NCBI RefSeq assembly: GCF_049860805.1
Contig: NZ_CP187555.1
Span: forward strand, 2,976,001 to 3,040,000
Direction: 5' to 3'
Length of the DNA: 64,000 nt
From: Parabacteroides sp900760525
GTDB lineage: Bacteria > Bacteroidota > Bacteroidia > Bacteroidales > Tannerellaceae
The notes beneath the pieces were generated by a model. The model saw only the letters and a program-made list of their open reading frames with translations. It was not told where the DNA came from and searched no databases. The position numbers were made by a program, and so were the translations under genes. Positions within the stretch are counted from its first letter, which is position 1, and each line of letters starts with the position of its first letter. Positions 35,141-44,384 of the stretch are shown one piece after another.

Positions 35141-35638
35141 TTAGTTAATACCTAACTTAGCTTTTACGAACTGAGTTGCGTCAACAGCAGCGTTACCTTG
35201 ATAAAGAACAATCTGCGGATCCAGAATATAAACATATCCTTTTTCATCACCGACTGCCTTGATTGCATTTTTCAGTTTGTCCTGGATCGGAGTAAACAAC
35301 TCACCCTGCTTCTTCTGGAAATCCTGCTGGGAGATCTGGATGAAGTTCTGTGTACGCTGTTCCATATCCTGCAATTCCTGCATTCTTCTCATTTTGATAT
35401 TTTCTGTCAATGAATCCTGCTGAGCGACAAAATCAGAATACTTTTTATTGTATTCGTCCTGCATTACCTGCATTTCGTTCTTGTATTTGGCTTCCATGTC
35501 AGCCATCTGTTTCTGCATAGTTGCAAATTCCGGCATAGCCTGGATTACTTCCTGCGTGTTTACAATCGCAATTTTAGATTCTTGAGCAAAAACACCCAAG
35601 GGGAGCATCATCAACAAAAAAATAATCAGTTTCTTCAT
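35141..35638 (-). CDS. OmpH/Skp-family periplasmic chaperone, copy 2
   Basis: 165 residues with signal peptide MKKLIIFLLMMLPLGVFAQ. The rest is the Skp pattern: IAIVNTQEVIQAMPEF, a long charged helical tentacle (about 40-125), and a return strand GYVYILDPQIVLY. Skp/OmpH proteins hold unfolded outer-membrane proteins on their way to BamA, whose gene is 1.3 kb upstream. Second of two tandem paralogues. Confidence 0.92.
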   Translation of the reverse strand: MKKLIIFLLMMLPLGVFAQESKIAIVNTQEVIQAMPEFATMQKQMADMEAKYKNEMQVMQDEYNKKYSDFVAQQDSLTENIKMRRMQELQDMEQRTQNFIQISQQDFQKKQGELFTPIQDKLKNAIKAVGDEKGYVYILDPQIVLYQGNAAVDATQFVKAKLGIN

Positions 35639-35710
35639 TTTCCTATAAAATATTACTTGTTATTAATCATATTCTTAACTTGCTTCATTAAAGCGCACAA
35701 ATGTAAGCAT

Positions 35711-36226
35711 TTATTTTGAATATCCTAACTTTATCAGGACTTCATTGCTTATATCGATCTTAGGAGAAGCAAAAATGATATTCATCGACGAAGCCCGGTC
35801 CATGACCATCTGATAACCTTTGTCTTCAGAGATTTCCTTCACGGCATTGTAAATTTCATCCTGTATCGGTTTCATCAGGCTTTCACGTTTCTTAAACAGC
35901 TCGCCTTCGGGACCGAAATACTTACGCTTCAGATCCTGTGCTTCCTGTTCTTTCTGAACGATCGCTTCTTCACGTTTCGATTTCATCTCGGCAGACAGGA
36001 ATACAAGATCACTCTGGTAAGTTTTGTACATATTCTGTGCTTCCTGCTGGATAGCATCCACTTCATTCTGCCATTTCTTGGAGACCTGGCTCAACTGCTC
36101 ATTCGTCATCTCATAAGCCGGAATATTTTTCAATATATATTCCATATCTATTAAAGCAAACTTTTGTGCGTGCCCTGCAAACGAGCAGAGGAACAACAGA
36201 CAGCTTAAGGCAATAATCTTTTTCAT
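35711..36226 (-). CDS. OmpH/Skp-family periplasmic chaperone, copy 1
   Basis: 171 residues from the ATG at 36226, which gives signal peptide MKKIIALSCLLFLCSFAGHAQ; upstream in-frame starts would extend it into the heptad repeat region. FALIDMEYILKNIPAY, the helical hairpin with REEAIVQKEQEAQDLKRKY and the end strand GYQMVMDRASSMNIIFAS fit Skp. It follows bamA after a gap holding a heptad inverted repeat with a terminator-like hairpin in its loop. The bamA-ompH-ompH order is common in Bacteroidales. Confidence 0.9.
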   Translation of the reverse strand: MKKIIALSCLLFLCSFAGHAQKFALIDMEYILKNIPAYEMTNEQLSQVSKKWQNEVDAIQQEAQNMYKTYQSDLVFLSAEMKSKREEAIVQKEQEAQDLKRKYFGPEGELFKKRESLMKPIQDEIYNAVKEISEDKGYQMVMDRASSMNIIFASPKIDISNEVLIKLGYSK

Positions 36227-36273
36227 ACACATGTCATTTATAGTTTTACCTTCTGACCGCAAAGATAAGAGAT

Positions 36274-36432
36274 TTGAAAGTTGAAAACTGAAAATTGAAA
36301 CTTAATAAGATACAATTAACAATTTAACAGACTTGGGATAACTTCGTAAGGAAAGCCCGAACGCAAAAAAGGCAACCGGAAACGAATCCGATTGCCCTTT
36401 CTATCTAATTTTCAACTTTCACTTCTCAATTT
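36274..36432. repeat. heptad inverted repeat with internal hairpin, bamA-ompH gap
   Basis: The arm at 36274-36301 is TTGAAAG, TTGAAAA, CTGAAAA, TTGAAAC. The arm at about 36407-36432 is complementary TTTTCAACTTTCACTTCTCAA. The loop contains a hairpin at 36365-36400 (AAAAAAGGCAAcCGG with CCGatTGCCCTTT) that resembles a terminator. It lies between the bamA stop and the first ompH start on the minus strand. Confidence 0.75.
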
Positions 36433-36433
36433 C

Positions 36434-39127
36434 CTAAAATTCCTGTCCGATAATGAAGTGGAAGTTGCTGCCACCTCTTTGCGAACTTCCGTCAGGACGA
36501 TCGAAACCGTAAGCCCAGTCGATACCCATCAGACCGATCATCGGGAGGAAGATACGGACACCGGCACCGGCAGAACGCTTCAACTGGAACGGGTTGAAGT
36601 CTTTCAAATCTCTCCAGGCATTACCCGCTTCCACGAATACCAGACCATAGATCGTTGAAGACGGTTCGAGCAAGAACGGATAGCGCAACTCCATCGACAA
36701 GCGAGAGTAGGCATAACCATACGAATTGTAACCACCGTTACCGGCTATACTACCGTTTTCGTAACCTCTCAAACCGATCGTTTCAGTTGCATAAGTACTG
36801 GAATATCCACTCATACCGTCACCACCCATATAGAAAGTTTCGAACGGCGATTTCTTATACTTGTTGTAAGAGCCCAGGAAGCCGTATTCGACACGTGACA
36901 TCAACACCGGTGTACGTTTCACAGTCAGCGGAGCCAACGGCGAGAAGATCTTCGCTTTGAATTTCCACTTATGATATTCGATCATGCGGAACTTCGATTC
37001 ATCCTGGTCGCTCATATTCTTATAATCCTTTCCGTCCCACAATGACCAAGGCGGAGTAGCGGCAACCGAGAACATGAACTGTGAACCTCTACGTGTGTAC
37101 AGCGGGTTGTCGATAGAGTTACGTTGCAGGTTCAATTCCAAGTTGATGTTATGGCAATTACCATTATTTACCAGGAAGTAATCCCAGTCTTTCATCATAT
37201 ATAACTGGTAGTTCAAAGTCGCCATAAACTGGAAGTAGTCATCCGGCCAGTTCAAACGCTTACCGTAACCGGCTGAAAGTCCGAACATCATGATCGACTT
37301 GTCTGGGTCGTATGCCAACTCATAGTTGTTATAACCGCCATAACCATAATTGCCATAACCGTAACCGTAACCGTAGCCATAACCACCATAACCGCCATAG
37401 CCACCATAATACGGATATCCACCGTAACCATAGCTGTTATTGCTCAGATAATTGCTACTGATATCCGTCTGTTTGGAGAAGTAGGCGCTTACGGACAATG
37501 TATTCGGGCGTTTGCCGCCGAACCACGGATCCATAAATGAAATACTGTATGCCTGGTAATAACGTCCGTTTGTCTGGCCGCTCAATGTCAACGTCTGTCC
37601 TTCACCCTGCGGGATAATACCTTTATAGGTGCTTGGGTTCAGCAAGTTCTTCATGGAGAAGTTTGTAAACTTCAAACTCAACTTACCGATCACACCTGTC
37701 TGTCCCCAACCGGCCGAGAACTCGATCTGGTCGTTAGCCTTTGACACGAGGTTGTACTGGATATCCACCGTTCCGTTATCCGGATCGGGCAGCGGTTGCG
37801 GAACTAAGTTTTCCGGGTCGAAATGTCCCATCTGGGCGATTTCACGGGTAGAACGCATCAGGTCTTCACGGCTGAAAAGCATACCCGGCTTCGTACGAAG
37901 TTCACGACGAACGATATCTTCATACAAACGGTCGTTACCGTTAATGATCACCCGGTTGATAGTTGCCTGGGGACCTTCCTGGATACGGACTTCCAAAGAG
38001 ATGGAGTCGTTGTCGACATCCACTTCCACGGGATCGGCGCCGAAGAAGATGTAACCGTTGTTGTAATACAGGTTGGAAACGGCATCATCGTCCGTCGTCA
38101 ACCGTTCGTTCAGTTTCTTCTGGTTGTAAACGTCGCCCGGCTTCATACCTAAAATATACAACAGCTGTTCGGTCGGATATTTCGTATTACCGACAAAGTT
38201 GATATCTTTCAGGTAATATTTGTCGCCTTCTTCGACTTTCAGGAAGATATCCACCCGTTTATCGTTATAGTTCACAACACTGTCTTCAAGAAGGACTGCA
38301 TCACGATATCCTTTTTCATTATATTTCTCGATAATGTGTTTCTTATCGTTTTCGTATTCTTCAGTCGTAAATTTCTTTGTACTGAATGCTTCCAGGATAC
38401 TGCTCTTCCAGTCATTCTGCAAGTTGAACTTTTCGTTCGTCTTCTTCATCGCCTTTTTCAACTCGCGATCAGACAACGCACTGTTCCCTTCGAAATGGAT
38501 CTTGTGGATTTTGGTCTTTTCGTTCTTGTTGATATTGATGTCGACGATCACTTCGCCTTCATGTGCGAGATCGTCCTTCTGAAGGATTTCGACATCCACA
38601 TTCTTAAAGCCTTTGCCATCGAAGAACTTCTTGATCAACGTGGTTGCACGATCGATCAGGTTAGGGGTCACCTGATATCCTTTGCGCAAACCCAGGCGGG
38701 CTTCCAGATCCTCACGTTCCCCTTTCTTGATACCATGATAGTTGACTTCCGAAATACGCGGACGCTGCTTGAGTTGGATTTCCAACCAAACCTGATCCCC
38801 CTCGATCTTAGTTGCCAGAATCTTTACATCCGAGAATAGTCCATGTTTCCAGAAACGCTTTACAGCATCTGTAATCGCTCCGCCCGGCTCGGGTATAGTG
38901 ATCTCATCCCCTACCGACAAACCGGAAAAGCCTATTAACACGAAATCATCATAATTTTTAATCCCCGTCACCTTGATATCCGCAATTTTATACCTTTTGG
39001 GAGGTGACGAATAGGAAATGACCGGCACTTCTGCCGGCTCTTCAACCTTGGTAGTGTCAGTTTCCTGAGCAAAAGCCCCGAAGGCAAATCCCAGGAACAT
39101 GAAAAACAGCACTATTCTTTTGTACAT
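36434..39127 (-). CDS. bamA: outer-membrane protein assembly factor BamA
   Basis: 897 residues: signal peptide MYKRIVLFFMFLGFAFGAFAQ, about five POTRA domains (about 45-430; repeats of GN(T/S)xxxxxxL-type starts such as FVGNTKYPTEQLLYILGMKPGD) and a C-terminal barrel with the Omp85 region ending HFIIGQEF. BamA folds and inserts outer-membrane proteins. A Gly/Tyr-rich insert (about residues 560-605, with GGYGGYGGYGYGYG) falls in a barrel loop and is likely extracellular. It lies between uppS and the skp pair in an envelope operon. Confidence 0.96.
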   Translation of the reverse strand: MYKRIVLFFMFLGFAFGAFAQETDTTKVEEPAEVPVISYSSPPKRYKIADIKVTGIKNYDDFVLIGFSGLSVGDEITIPEPGGAITDAVKRFWKHGLFSDVKILATKIEGDQVWLEIQLKQRPRISEVNYHGIKKGEREDLEARLGLRKGYQVTPNLIDRATTLIKKFFDGKGFKNVDVEILQKDDLAHEGEVIVDININKNEKTKIHKIHFEGNSALSDRELKKAMKKTNEKFNLQNDWKSSILEAFSTKKFTTEEYENDKKHIIEKYNEKGYRDAVLLEDSVVNYNDKRVDIFLKVEEGDKYYLKDINFVGNTKYPTEQLLYILGMKPGDVYNQKKLNERLTTDDDAVSNLYYNNGYIFFGADPVEVDVDNDSISLEVRIQEGPQATINRVIINGNDRLYEDIVRRELRTKPGMLFSREDLMRSTREIAQMGHFDPENLVPQPLPDPDNGTVDIQYNLVSKANDQIEFSAGWGQTGVIGKLSLKFTNFSMKNLLNPSTYKGIIPQGEGQTLTLSGQTNGRYYQAYSISFMDPWFGGKRPNTLSVSAYFSKQTDISSNYLSNNSYGYGGYPYYGGYGGYGGYGYGYGYGYGNYGYGGYNNYELAYDPDKSIMMFGLSAGYGKRLNWPDDYFQFMATLNYQLYMMKDWDYFLVNNGNCHNINLELNLQRNSIDNPLYTRRGSQFMFSVAATPPWSLWDGKDYKNMSDQDESKFRMIEYHKWKFKAKIFSPLAPLTVKRTPVLMSRVEYGFLGSYNKYKKSPFETFYMGGDGMSGYSSTYATETIGLRGYENGSIAGNGGYNSYGYAYSRLSMELRYPFLLEPSSTIYGLVFVEAGNAWRDLKDFNPFQLKRSAGAGVRIFLPMIGLMGIDWAYGFDRPDGSSQRGGSNFHFIIGQEF

Positions 39128-39141
39128 ATAACAGCTATTGT

Positions 39142-39885
39142 TTATAAGATTAATTGCTCACTTGTCTTACCAAAGCGCCGTTCACGCTGCTGGTAATACA
39201 ATATAGCTCCATACAACTCTTCTTCTCTAAAATCCGGCCAATACACATCGGTAAAGAAGAATTCGGCATACGACAACTGCCAAAGCAGGAAGTTGCTGAC
39301 GCGTTGTTCTCCTCCGGTACGGATCAACAAATCCGGATCGGGAATACCTTTGGTTGTCAGGTGATCCGAGACGACAGCCTCGGTTATATCGTTGGGGTTT
39401 ATTTTCTTCTCCACCGCCTCCCCGGCCAGGCGTTTCACAGCTTCGGTAATCTCCCAACGGGCCGAATAGCTCAAAGCCAATACGAGCGTAGTGCCGGTAT
39501 TGGCCGAAGTCTGTGCGATACAATCCAGCAAGGTGGCATGTGCATCCGCCGGCAAGCGGTCGAGATTGCCGATAGCCATCAGACGGACGTTATTCTTCAT
39601 CAGGTCGGGAGTCTCACGATGGATGGCTGCAACCAGCAAACTCATCAACGCCTGCACCTCCGCCTCCGGACGATTCCAGTTTTCGGTCGAAAACGTGTAC
39701 ATCGTCAGATATTTCAAACCCACGGTTGTAGCAGCTTCCACGACCTTACGAACCGAAACAACGCCCTCCTGGTGTCCGTAGCTCCGGTCTTTCCCCTTCG
39801 CTTTGGCCCAGCGTCCGTTGCCGTCCATAATAATCGCCACATGCTGCGGCAATCGATTCTTATCTATTTGTTCAATCAGCGACAT
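39142..39885 (-). CDS. uppS: undecaprenyl diphosphate synthase (isoprenyl transferase)
   Basis: cis-prenyltransferase that makes C55-PP, the lipid carrier for peptidoglycan and O-antigen. HVAIIMDGNGRWAKAKGKDRSYGHQEG (about 15-41, catalytic Asp in MDGNGRWA), NWNRPEAEV, and the C-terminal DLLIRTGGEQRVSNFLLWQLSYAEFFF block are intact. 247 residues, usual. It starts 17 bp after porG and ends 14 bp before bamA. Confidence 0.97.
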   Translation of the reverse strand: MSLIEQIDKNRLPQHVAIIMDGNGRWAKAKGKDRSYGHQEGVVSVRKVVEAATTVGLKYLTMYTFSTENWNRPEAEVQALMSLLVAAIHRETPDLMKNNVRLMAIGNLDRLPADAHATLLDCIAQTSANTGTTLVLALSYSARWEITEAVKRLAGEAVEKKINPNDITEAVVSDHLTTKGIPDPDLLIRTGGEQRVSNFLLWQLSYAEFFFTDVYWPDFREEELYGAILYYQQRERRFGKTSEQLIL

Positions 39886-39902
39886 AGTGTTTTCATCTAT
39901 AA

Positions 39903-40622
39903 CTACTGTATATTATCTATATTCCTCGCGTTGTTGCAGGTTCTGCACCGCGGACCGAAATCCCAGGTTACTGTAAACAACAAAAAAGAATACCAATCTT
40001 TATTCTTCAAAAAACTACCTTTCATGTGGTAGGGATCATCCAAAAACGCATTGTTGTCGTCCGTCACGTCCAAGCCGTCGCCAAAGAGTTTGCGGAACGA
40101 AAACTCGCATCCCAGGTTAATCCGGTTCTTCACCTTATATTTCACACCCACACCGAGCGGGATATTCGGACCGGCAAAAGTCTTCCCGCTGCCTGGCGCT
40201 ACCGTCACACCCAATCCCATAAAAATATAGGGAGTGAAACGTTTTGCGTTTGAATATGCAAACTTATCACTGTACGGAAAGAAGTTGAACTCCATCTGTC
40301 CGCCCAGTTCGATCAGGCTCCGGCTGAAGGAACCTTGTGCATGATCCGGAAAAACATTCTCTTGCCCTTCCGTCGTGCCTGAAACCTGCCCCCACATCAG
40401 ATTGGTCTTTAACGCCCACCTGAAATTGGGATTATAGCGGAAAACAGCTCCGAACGCGGGATTCAGCCCTTTAAAAAAAGCGTTCTTGTTGACATCGCCC
40501 ATATAAAAGGCTCCGCCTGCCATTCCTCCGATCTCGTATTTATATTCTTGTGCGTGAAGACCGGCAATACTACCGGCCAAAAGGACTAATATGAGTATAC
40601 GCTGAAAGAAAGTTGAAGTCAT
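39903..40622 (-). CDS. porG: type IX secretion outer-membrane protein PorG (DUF6089 family)
   Basis: 239 residues; signal peptide to about residue 24 (LVLLAGSIAGLHAQ). The DUF6089 start YKYEIGGMAGGAFYMGDVNK and an eight-stranded-barrel pattern match PorG, which in Porphyromonas sits in the outer membrane over the PorK/N ring of the type IX translocon. The porG-uppS-bamA-ompH order, from memory, is the same in P. gingivalis, supporting the name. The C-terminal CRTCNNARNIDNIQ is normal for the family. First gene of the operon. Confidence 0.85.
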   Translation of the reverse strand: MTSTFFQRILILVLLAGSIAGLHAQEYKYEIGGMAGGAFYMGDVNKNAFFKGLNPAFGAVFRYNPNFRWALKTNLMWGQVSGTTEGQENVFPDHAQGSFSRSLIELGGQMEFNFFPYSDKFAYSNAKRFTPYIFMGLGVTVAPGSGKTFAGPNIPLGVGVKYKVKNRINLGCEFSFRKLFGDGLDVTDDNNAFLDDPYHMKGSFLKNKDWYSFLLFTVTWDFGPRCRTCNNARNIDNIQ

Positions 40623-40709
40623 AATCGTTTTTTATTATAATCTATACCTTCTTTTCTAACGCTGAATCGCTCATAAAATTATATGGTCCTCCACGAACTT
40701 TCTTTATGC

Positions 40710-42089
40710 TTAAAAACCCAGGCGGTTAATACGGCCGCGCCAGATTTGATTCAATACATTCGAACTATTGGTTTCTTTTCCGCCGAAAAGATACATATAA
40801 TTGTCCTTATCCACATGGATAGAAGAGAACCCTCTTGCTTTGAAATCCTGCGGCATCATGACTAACGAGTCGGAGACGTTCCAGGTTATGCCGCCGTCTC
40901 TGGACAGGTAAACGTCGGAAGAAGCCTTGCCTGTCTCGCCGATTCCGCTCAACATGAAGAGCTTCTCGTCATATTCCGCCACGGCTACGCCTTCCTGCTT
41001 ATCGAAAGGAGCCGCTTCGTCATCCGTCAGCTTCGTCCAAGCTTTGCCATCATCCGTCACCCAAGCCGTATTCGTCAGTTTATTGTCCTTATCTCTTCCG
41101 GCAACCACCAACAGGCGGGCGCGGAACATTAAATTATAGGAAAGGCTGCCGAAACCGGTCAAAGGAAAACCTTCGTTCAGAAGAGTACCTTCATTCCATT
41201 CCATCTCTTTATTCATATATCCGTAAAGCAGCGTGCCGTCCTTATCGATGACTGCGCTAAGGGCCGACGGCTGTTTGCCGGCTGCCGTAAAGTCATCGTC
41301 CACATCGATCGCACCTAAAAGGGCCTTGATCACCGGAGTATTCCCAACAAGCGTCCAGTTCTGGCCATCGGTGGAGCGGTAGAGAGCGCCTTTCGTCGTC
41401 ACGGCGTAGAACGCATCGCCGTAAGCCGTAATCTGGGACAGACGGACTTCTCCGGCGGGAAGACCTGCGACCGTCAGTTTCGTCCAGTTTTTGCCGTCCG
41501 AAACAGCCGAGCGGTACAACTGATAGCCTTCGCTTGCATTCGCAGGCTGCGTATACATATAATAAGACTCGTCATTTCCTTCACCGAAAACAACGACTTT
41601 TTCTTCCTTGACTGCACCGTCCGTAATGCCCTCTTTATAAATGCCCCAGACCATCGAGTCGGGAACAACCTGGTGGATATTGACTTGTGCGAGGTATGCC
41701 TTCGTGGTCTGTAGATCCCACAAGGTATTTATGAACTTCACCGGCTTAGAGAAATCCAACGAATCCTCCAGATTCCAGGAAATCGTATCGCCGACCGCTT
41801 CCTGTATAACCTGGCAGCTATACACTGTCGAAGCCAGCTTAACCGTACAAATCACCTTTTCGTCCAGCTTCGTTCCATAAGGCATGGAATCTATATTGAA
41901 GATACGCCCGGTTGTCTGATCGATCGTAAACACGACATTCTTCAATTCCGGGATAGAATCGTTCGACAAAGAAAAAGATAGAATCTGACAATCTCTACTC
42001 AGCTCATATTCATTATCGTCCGAACCAAGGCAAGAAGACAACAAAAGAGCACAACATCCGGCTATAAACAGTACTATTCTATTTTTCAT
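40710..42089 (-). CDS. DUF6242-like lipoprotein with BNR/sialidase-type propeller
   Basis: About 459 residues from the ATG at 42089, which gives signal peptide MKNRIVLFIAGCCALLLSSC (C20 lipidated). After an N-terminal domain (about 30-140) come repeated Asp-box-like motifs (YRSTDGQNWTLVG, YLSRDGGITWNVSD, VTDDGKAWTKL), which place it with exo-alpha-sialidase/BNR propellers, and DUF6242 is the Bacteroidales family I think fits. No catalytic residues for sialidase are obvious, so it is probably a surface binding or structural lipoprotein. Single gene. Confidence 0.75.
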   Translation of the reverse strand: MKNRIVLFIAGCCALLLSSCLGSDDNEYELSRDCQILSFSLSNDSIPELKNVVFTIDQTTGRIFNIDSMPYGTKLDEKVICTVKLASTVYSCQVIQEAVGDTISWNLEDSLDFSKPVKFINTLWDLQTTKAYLAQVNIHQVVPDSMVWGIYKEGITDGAVKEEKVVVFGEGNDESYYMYTQPANASEGYQLYRSAVSDGKNWTKLTVAGLPAGEVRLSQITAYGDAFYAVTTKGALYRSTDGQNWTLVGNTPVIKALLGAIDVDDDFTAAGKQPSALSAVIDKDGTLLYGYMNKEMEWNEGTLLNEGFPLTGFGSLSYNLMFRARLLVVAGRDKDNKLTNTAWVTDDGKAWTKLTDDEAAPFDKQEGVAVAEYDEKLFMLSGIGETGKASSDVYLSRDGGITWNVSDSLVMMPQDFKARGFSSIHVDKDNYMYLFGGKETNSSNVLNQIWRGRINRLGF

Positions 42090-42205
42090 CAAAAAATAAG
42101 TTTGTTGCATATAAAGGCACAAAAGTAGAAACATTTTTTGCTTTATACCTCATATAGGACAATATTTATAATATTTTAGTGTCGTTACGAATTATAAAGT
42201 TCATT

Positions 42206-43252
42206 TCAAACCTTTCGTTTCCAGGTTTCCAAGAGATGCCCATGCCTCAGCTCCGTACCGGTCAGCACACCGGGAACAGCGGGAGCTTTTACGCCTGAAC
42301 CGAGAACCGCCGGAGCCGTTTCAACCCAGGCCTCGTCCCATAAGCCGGCGTCGAGGAAGCTACCCAACAGCGCAGCGCCTCCTTCCACCATCAATGAATC
42401 AAGTTTCTGTTCATATAAATATTGTAAAACCTGCGGCAAGACCTCCTGCCCAAAATCAATTCGCACATATTCCACATTCGGACGGCTTCCGGCCTCACAC
42501 GCCGTAAAAACGAGCGTACGCACCGCACCGTCCAACAAATGCGCATCTGCCGGCAGCTTCAGCGTCTGGTCAAGAACCACCCGGACGGGAGATTTCCCGG
42601 CCCAATGCCTCACCGTCAGCGAAGGATTATCCAGCAAAGCCGTACGGGTCCCCACCATAATGGCAGCCACTTCGGAACGGAGCCGGTGAACCCTGCGGAG
42701 CGTCTCTGCTGAAGACAGGAGAACCGGCGGCACAGACGCAGCCTCGCGGTGTGCATCCATAAACCCGTCCGCACTCTGCGCCCATTTCAGATAAATATAA
42801 GGACGTTTCAGGATTTGGAATGTCATAAAAGCAGGATTCAAGGCGCGGGCTTCCTTTTCCAACACACCTGTCACAACCTCGACACCTGCCTCGCGCAACA
42901 TGCGTACTCCCCGTCCCGACACTTCCGGAAACGGGTCCAACGTACCGACCACGACACGCGGAATGCCTTTCTTTATGATCAACTCGGCACAGGGAGGCGT
43001 CTTTCCATAATGGGAACAAGGTTCAAGACTCACATAAATCGTAGAATCCCGCAAAAGCGTTTCATCCCCGACGGAGCCCACCGCATTCACCTCGGCATGC
43101 GCCTCGCCGCACTTGCGATGAAACCCCTCTCCTATAATCTTCCCGTTATGCACAATCACCGCACCGACCATCGGGTTCGGAGCCGTATTTCCTTCTCCTC
43201 CCCGCGCAAGCTCGATGCAACGGGCCATAAACTTCTCTTCGACAACCATCAT
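42206..43252 (-). CDS. ribD: bifunctional riboflavin biosynthesis protein RibD
   Basis: Deaminase plus reductase of riboflavin synthesis. The N-terminal cytidine-deaminase-like domain shows HAEVNAVGSV and PCSHYGKTPPCAELI (zinc site: H49, C74, C83 region). The reductase domain begins about residue 150 (KRPYIYLKWAQSADGFM) with VEGGAALLGSFLDAGLWDE near the end. 348 residues, normal. It is divergent from prmC; between the two start codons lies a 22-bp palindromic array. Confidence 0.95.
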   Translation of the reverse strand: MMVVEEKFMARCIELARGGEGNTAPNPMVGAVIVHNGKIIGEGFHRKCGEAHAEVNAVGSVGDETLLRDSTIYVSLEPCSHYGKTPPCAELIIKKGIPRVVVGTLDPFPEVSGRGVRMLREAGVEVVTGVLEKEARALNPAFMTFQILKRPYIYLKWAQSADGFMDAHREAASVPPVLLSSAETLRRVHRLRSEVAAIMVGTRTALLDNPSLTVRHWAGKSPVRVVLDQTLKLPADAHLLDGAVRTLVFTACEAGSRPNVEYVRIDFGQEVLPQVLQYLYEQKLDSLMVEGGAALLGSFLDAGLWDEAWVETAPAVLGSGVKAPAVPGVLTGTELRHGHLLETWKRKV

Positions 43253-43326
43253 TGTAAACTATTTTTACATCCCAACAAACAATGATTCGCCCCGCATCCA
43301 TTCCTGAATTACTTCCCAGGTAATTG

Positions 43327-43414
43327 CCTGCCGACAATTGTCGGCAGGCCTGCTGACAATTGTCGACAAACCTGCCGACGGTTGTCGACAAGCCTGCCGA
43401 CAATTGTCGACAAG
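43327..43414. repeat. four tandem 22-bp palindromes
   Basis: Units at 43327-43348, 43349-43370, 43371-43392 and 43393-43414, all exactly 22 bp. Unit 1 is a perfect palindrome with arms CCTGCCGACAA/TTGTCGGCAGG. Units 2-4 share CCTGC(C/T)GAC and TTGTCGAC around a CAATTG or CGGTTG centre. The array lies between the divergent ribD and prmC genes, outside both coding regions. Confidence 0.9.
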
Positions 43415-43510
43415 CAAATTATTCGCTACTAAGGTACGGAGAAATCCGCTATATTTTTTATTCCCTTCATCATATTTTCAAAAATCGGCCTATATAAGCG
43501 AAGAATTCCG

Positions 43511-43518
43511 TACTTTTG
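43511..43518 (+). promoter_or_regulatory. -7 element for prmC
   Basis: TACTTTTG matches TAnnTTTG 17 bp before the prmC ATG at 43536, downstream of the palindromic array. No clear -33 box. Confidence 0.5.
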
Positions 43519-43535
43519 CAGAAAAAGAATATCTC

Positions 43536-44384
43536 ATGACTGAAACCATCACATACATTAAAGATTCTTTAAGGGATCTATATCCACCTTCCGAGGTCAG
43601 CAGCCTGGTTCGCTTGATCATGGAACGAGTTTGTAATATTCAACCGCATCATTTTTTATTTTGCAAAGACAAAGAACTGCCCGAAAGCGAAAAGAAGCGG
43701 ATCCATGAAATAGTCGAACGCCTGAAACAAATGGAACCTATTCAATATATATTAGGTACGGCCGACTTTTACAGTCTCCAGTTCGAAGTGAATCCGTCTG
43801 TCCTGATCCCGCGTCCGGAAACAGAAGAGTTGGCCGAACAGGTCATTCTCGACAATGCCGATAAAAAGATTAAGATATTGGATATCGGGACCGGTAGCGG
43901 TTGCATTGCCGTTACGCTCCGGAAACATCTGAAAAAAGCAAGCGTGATTGCAATGGACATCTCAGCGGAAGCGCTCGAAACGGCTCGCAGGAATGCCAAG
44001 CGCAATAATGCAACGGTCACTTTTATCCAAACGGATATCCTGGACCCGGAGAAAGCGGAAATGGACATACCGTTCATCTTAGATGTTATCGTCAGCAACC
44101 CGCCCTATATCAAGGAAGAAGAAAAAAAGGATATGGAAAGGAACGTGCTGGACTACGAGCCGCACCTGGCTCTTTTCGTCCCCGACAACGACCCGTTGCT
44201 GTATTATTGGCATATCGCCCATTTCGGTAAGAAAAAGCTGAGAAGAAACGGCCGCCTCTATTTGGAAATCAACGCGGCATGCGGCAGTATGGTTGTCGAG
44301 ATGCTGGAGGAAGAAGGCTATAAGAATATCGAATTGATACAAGACCTGTCGGGCAGGAACCGGATCATAAAAGCACGCAAATGA
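43536..44384 (+). CDS. prmC: release-factor glutamine N5-methyltransferase
   Basis: Methylates the GGQ glutamine of release factors 1 and 2. The SAM motif DIGTGSGCIAVTL (about 112-124) and the catalytic NPPYIKEEE (about 187-195) identify HemK/PrmC, and PSVLIPRPETEELAE is the family's usual N-proximal block. 282 residues from the ATG at 43536; the frame stays open upstream to 43338 but that would run through the repeat array and the promoter. Its last four bases overlap the recX start (ATGA). Confidence 0.95.
   Translation: MTETITYIKDSLRDLYPPSEVSSLVRLIMERVCNIQPHHFLFCKDKELPESEKKRIHEIVERLKQMEPIQYILGTADFYSLQFEVNPSVLIPRPETEELAEQVILDNADKKIKILDIGTGSGCIAVTLRKHLKKASVIAMDISAEALETARRNAKRNNATVTFIQTDILDPEKAEMDIPFILDVIVSNPPYIKEEEKKDMERNVLDYEPHLALFVPDNDPLLYYWHIAHFGKKKLRRNGRLYLEINAACGSMVVEMLEEEGYKNIELIQDLSGRNRIIKARK

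Noticed and set aside
39154..40032. 292-residue plus-strand frame opposite uppS
   Set aside because: Antisense to a gene with an intact cis-prenyltransferase active site; no independent support.
43327..43414. Possible CRISPR array or dif/attachment site
   Set aside because: Units are directly adjacent without spacers, and there is no integrase or duplicated gene end.
43338..43535. N-terminal extension of prmC
   Set aside because: The open frame runs through the palindromic array and the -7 promoter element, and PrmC has its expected length from the ATG at 43536.
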